DNA of 64,000 nt, taken from Candidatus Thorarchaeota archaeon (GTDB taxonomy: Archaea; Asgardarchaeota; Thorarchaeia; Thorarchaeales; Thorarchaeaceae). The position numbers and the translations under genes are program-made. This document shows positions 61,209 through 64,000 of the stretch, in pieces (position 1 is the stretch's first letter; every line of letters starts with the position of its first letter). The notes below the pieces were generated by a model. The model worked only from the letters and a program-made list of their open reading frames with translations. It did no database searches and was not told the DNA's origin. The stretch spans positions 56,974 to 120,973 of the forward strand of contig JAEOUN010000092.1 of NCBI GenBank assembly GCA_016839245.1, in the 5' to 3' direction.

Positions 61209-62738
61209 TCAATCAGATTGTCTTCTTTTATTGAGAACAGCGATTATGATTATCAATCCAATAACACCACTGACTACGATAATGAAAATAATATCATGAT
61301 TATTCTCAATTTCCGAACTGCCAGGATTTACAATCTGGACTATTATGGTATCAGATACAGAATTGCCAAGACTGTCAATCACAATAATTGTATAATTATA
61401 GCATGCAATCTGGGTTGTATTGATTAACAGGATGATGTCCAATCCATTGTACCAAGTTCCACTCTCGATAATAGTTCCGTTTTGATATATAGTATAATTC
61501 AAGGGGTGGCTGTCATTTGGATTCCAAGTAACATTTGCAAACTTTTCATTCAAGTCGATAAGAATATCATGGGGATGATTTATTATTGGTGCGGAGTCAT
61601 CGACTTCGAAAACATATCTTGCACTAGCTGAATTTCCTACGATATCATATACATAAACATCCAAGATCTGTACACCATCTCCTGAAGGTATATGTATGAC
61701 GCCAGTCGCATCATCTCCCCCATTCCACCTATAGAAAAGTGTAACATTTCCTGAGCTATCATTTGCGACTAAATCAACATCGATACCAGAGTGCACGAGA
61801 CTACCATTCAGTGGACTGATCAGATTGATAGTGGGAGACGTATCATCTACCTCGAAAACATACTCTGCAGAAGTCCATCTACCCAATGTATCATTTGCAG
61901 ATATGAAAAGATGATGCAAGGTTTCTCCAGAGGGTATCTGAGTAATTAATGGAGTCACGGTGCTTGTCAGGTTTGAGCTACTTTCATCCCAAGAATAGAG
62001 AATCGTGTCAAGACTAGCATCCTGAACACCTACACTAACTTGTGTCGCGGCTTTATTCAATGATCCATTACTTGGAGATATCAAATTGATTATAGGTGGC
62101 AGGTCATCAGTAACAAAGAGAAATTGTTTCATTGCCCAATTACCGGCAGAGTCATTAGCGTATATCCGAAAAGAGTGTTCACCATCTCCTGAAATTAGAG
62201 TAGTTGTATATGGTGCATCCCATGTGACATTGATTTCAGAATCCCAACAATACATGACAGAATTAAGGTGTAGGTCAGTTACAGTGGCATTGATCGGTTC
62301 TCCAGATAAATGAAGAGTGTCATTCACAGGCGTTACCAAGTCAATTGTGGGTATTGTTTCATCAGAAATGAAAACAAATTTTGCCAAAGCCCAGTTATTT
62401 GATGTATCATTTGCATAGATGTATAGGTAATGGGGATACTCGCTTGTCTTCGCCATCAAGTCGTATGGTTCTTCAAGTGTATCATTTTCATTGAAGTCCC
62501 ATTGATATATAACACAACTAACAGCAACATCATCCTCGATCTCGATATCTATCCAGGAGTATGGTTTTACTATCGATCCATTCTCCGGACTCACCAAAAT
62601 GATTGTTGGAGCTGTTTCATCTATTGCAGTATTCATTATCCTTGATGAACTGAATTGAAGAATAAATGGGCCTTCTGTAGCTATAATCGTACTAAAAAAA
62701 AGGATGATACAAAGAGTAAGTGGACACCATCTATTCAC
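61209..62738 (-). CDS. Membrane-anchored protein with five Ig-like repeats
   Basis: 509 residues: a signal segment (about 5-20), five Ig-like modules of about 85 residues (44-127, 130-212, 215-298, 302-380, 383-470), several starting with P(T/I)I.L(I/V)(S/T)P.NGS and closing with an A.(Y/F)VFEVDD strand. A membrane helix (483-502) and KRRQSD follow. Many sequons. GTG 62738 has AGGAGTG upstream. A surface adhesin-like protein; the ligand is unknown. Confidence 0.78.
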   Translation of the reverse strand: MNRWCPLTLCIILFFSTIIATEGPFILQFSSSRIMNTAIDETAPTIILVSPENGSIVKPYSWIDIEIEDDVAVSCVIYQWDFNENDTLEEPYDLMAKTSEYPHYLYIYANDTSNNWALAKFVFISDETIPTIDLVTPVNDTLHLSGEPINATVTDLHLNSVMYCWDSEINVTWDAPYTTTLISGDGEHSFRIYANDSAGNWAMKQFLFVTDDLPPIINLISPSNGSLNKAATQVSVGVQDASLDTILYSWDESSSNLTSTVTPLITQIPSGETLHHLFISANDTLGRWTSAEYVFEVDDTSPTINLISPLNGSLVHSGIDVDLVANDSSGNVTLFYRWNGGDDATGVIHIPSGDGVQILDVYVYDIVGNSASARYVFEVDDSAPIINHPHDILIDLNEKFANVTWNPNDSHPLNYTIYQNGTIIESGTWYNGLDIILLINTTQIACYNYTIIVIDSLGNSVSDTIIVQIVNPGSSEIENNHDIIFIIVVSGVIGLIIIIAVLNKRRQSD

Positions 62739-62837
62739 AGTCTTACACTCCTGAGTACTTGAGTTTCAGATGATTATTTATGTCTAATGAGGATTGTTTT
62801 CAAGTGACATTAGAATAAATAATCAGAGTGAAGTAGA

Positions 62838-63587
62838 ATGAAATGCGCTATTGTTCGACCTCCTCCAAGAAGCTTCTCGGGTTGTATCTCTTCACATCCT
62901 ATGCGCCATCTACTAAACTTAGGTCTAGCCAAAGAGCAACATGCTAAATATTGCGAAATACTCACAGAGTTGGGTCTTGAACTTATTCGTCTTGATCCGG
63001 ATGAGAGGCATCCCGATTCTTGTTTTGTGGAAGATACTGCAATAGTTGCTGGAAAAAAGGCAATAATTACACGAATGGCAAAACTAAGCAGAAGAGGAGA
63101 AGTGGATAGTATTTCAGAAATTCTCTCTGAATACAAGCTAGTCAAGCATGTTATCGAACCTGGAACTATTGAAGGAGGAGATGTTATTCACCTTGCAAAT
63201 TCTCTCATCTCTGGAATTACTGAAAGAACAAATAGTGAAGGGATAAAGCAGACATCGGAATGGCTAGATGTAACAATCAAAACAATAGAAGATCCACGAA
63301 TCATTCACCTGAAAAGCCATGTCACATATATTGGTAATGCTACAGTTATTGTTAGTGAGAGATTTAACAAGCATCCTCAGTTAATAGATTTCGAAAAGAT
63401 TGTAGTTCCGAAAGCTGAGGCTTATGCTGCGAACACTCTAACTATCAATAATACTGTTATAATGTCATCAAATCATCCTATAACATTGAATCTTGTCAAA
63501 AGAGCTGGTTTTGAAACTATTGCTTTAGATATGAGCGAGTTTGAAAAATGTGAAGGAGCTCTCACTTGTCTCTCAATTATTTTTTAG
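62838..63587 (+). CDS. DDAH/arginine-deiminase-family hydrolase
   Basis: 249 residues. PDSCFVEDTAIV (59-70), EGGDV (112-116), His157 in IIHLKSHVTYIG and Cys244 in GALTCLS give the catalytic and substrate residues of dimethylarginine dimethylaminohydrolase; Cys is the nucleophile. Products would be citrulline and an amine, or related guanidine hydrolysis. ATG 62838 has GAGTGAAG about 5 nt upstream. Whether the substrate is dimethylarginine or another guanidine is open. Confidence 0.87.
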   Translation: MKCAIVRPPPRSFSGCISSHPMRHLLNLGLAKEQHAKYCEILTELGLELIRLDPDERHPDSCFVEDTAIVAGKKAIITRMAKLSRRGEVDSISEILSEYKLVKHVIEPGTIEGGDVIHLANSLISGITERTNSEGIKQTSEWLDVTIKTIEDPRIIHLKSHVTYIGNATVIVSERFNKHPQLIDFEKIVVPKAEAYAANTLTINNTVIMSSNHPITLNLVKRAGFETIALDMSEFEKCEGALTCLSIIF

Positions 63588-63711
63588 TAAATGATTCATC
63601 TCATGTGCTACGAGAATATCCGACATGAGATATCTTAGATCCACTAGTATCTCTCAAATCTAATTGGAGGCATCAAGAACAGGCAGTTAAAATGCTGAAT
63701 CAGACAGAAAT

Positions 63712-64000
63712 CTATGGAATTCGTGAGAAGAATCGATGAATATTTCCCCAGTAAATATCATCTAGAATATCTTTAGGAAGATTCAATCCATTTATGAATG
63801 TCCACCGCTATTCATCGTGTCAGCATCAATAAATGGCAGTGGTTCATTTCTGACATCTGTTTCGAAAAGTAACCGTAGTGCAAGATAACGACCATCATAG
63901 TACGCCTTGTCTTGTGAGAATGCAACGCAATCTGTCCCAAAGTGAAATCGTTTAGAATACTTAATTAAAAACGATCTTGCTTTCTCTACGTCCTTACTCA
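63712..64000 (-). CDS. Amidohydrolase (TIM-barrel) C-terminal end, frameshifted and partial
   Basis: From the right edge the frame gives DVEKARSFLIKYSKRF, GTDCVAFSQDKAYYDGR and LPFIDADTMN, then runs to a stop at 63792. In the next frame the family end continues as RWTFINGLNLP, KDILDDIYWGNIHRFF, stopping at 63712. Both parts resemble the end of amidohydrolase-type metal enzymes (RWTF-GL-LP-D-L--IY--N-HRF). The frames change at about 63807-63811, where one base is missing or two are extra. It may be a decayed gene or a sequencing error. The N-terminal part is outside the window. Confidence 0.55.

Overview
The window is a single AT-rich stretch that looks archaeal. Many starts are GTG or TTG, ribosome binding sites are of the GGAG or GGTGAT type, the PhoU protein carries an N-terminal SpoVT/AbrB-like domain, there are several KaiC/RAD55-type ATPases without histidine kinases, and there are large secreted proteins with a single C-terminal membrane anchor after a Ser/Thr-rich linker. 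A single-domain gelsolin-like protein at 60526-60861 and zinc B-box membrane proteins point towards an Asgard archaeon, perhaps of the Thorarchaeota kind. This placement is an inference from gene content, not a phylogeny. I saw no rRNA, tRNA, CRISPR array, transposase or integrase.

Layout. 1-5218 is a phosphate uptake locus: two tandem pstS genes, pstC and a pstA cut by the window edge, read leftwards, and divergent phoU. pstB is not in the window. 5268-7597 holds an orphan DNA methyltransferase, a zinc-ribbon protein and an acetyltransferase. 7602-25692 is a cell-surface region: a 2327-residue gingipain-like (C25) protease, a seven-repeat beta-propeller protein and two paralogous triple beta-sandwich proteins, with a small SPFH protein, a HAD hydrolase and an acetyltransferase between them. 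25827-34003 is mostly metabolic: an iron-sulfur flavoprotein, DinB-like protein, ATP-type phosphofructokinase, CorA, an S9 peptidase and an FAD oxidoreductase. 34005-41288 carries FetAB, a cytoplasmic propeller-like protein, an ECF-like membrane protein, pyroglutamyl peptidase, a LysE exporter and a DUF389 protein.

41534-49401 is a regulatory region: a winged-helix regulator preceded by a 47-residue small ORF, a three-gene KaiC/receiver/KaiC-like operon, a TPR protein, another KaiC ATPase and a two-receiver operon. A 1.15 kb stretch with no recognisable gene (49402-50556) follows and contains long inverted repeats and palindromes. 50557-54038 has a SagB-type nitroreductase and two translationally coupled zinc-finger membrane proteins. 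54235-59687 is a plus-strand run: a 54-residue Cys-rich membrane miniprotein, a VIT1/CCC1-like protein, a PLP-dependent desulfhydrase/deaminase-like enzyme, and a MoxR ATPase with a VWA protein. The right end has the gelsolin-like/winged-helix pair, an Ig-repeat surface protein, a DDAH-like hydrolase and the C-terminal end of an amidohydrolase whose reading frame is broken.

The strongest leads are the KaiC/receiver signalling cluster with degenerate partners, the gelsolin-like/HTH pair, the MoxR-VWA pair with an altered Walker B, the B-box membrane pair, two small proteins, the repeat-rich 1.15 kb gap, shared DNA motifs at the pst/phoU promoters, and the frameshifted amidohydrolase.
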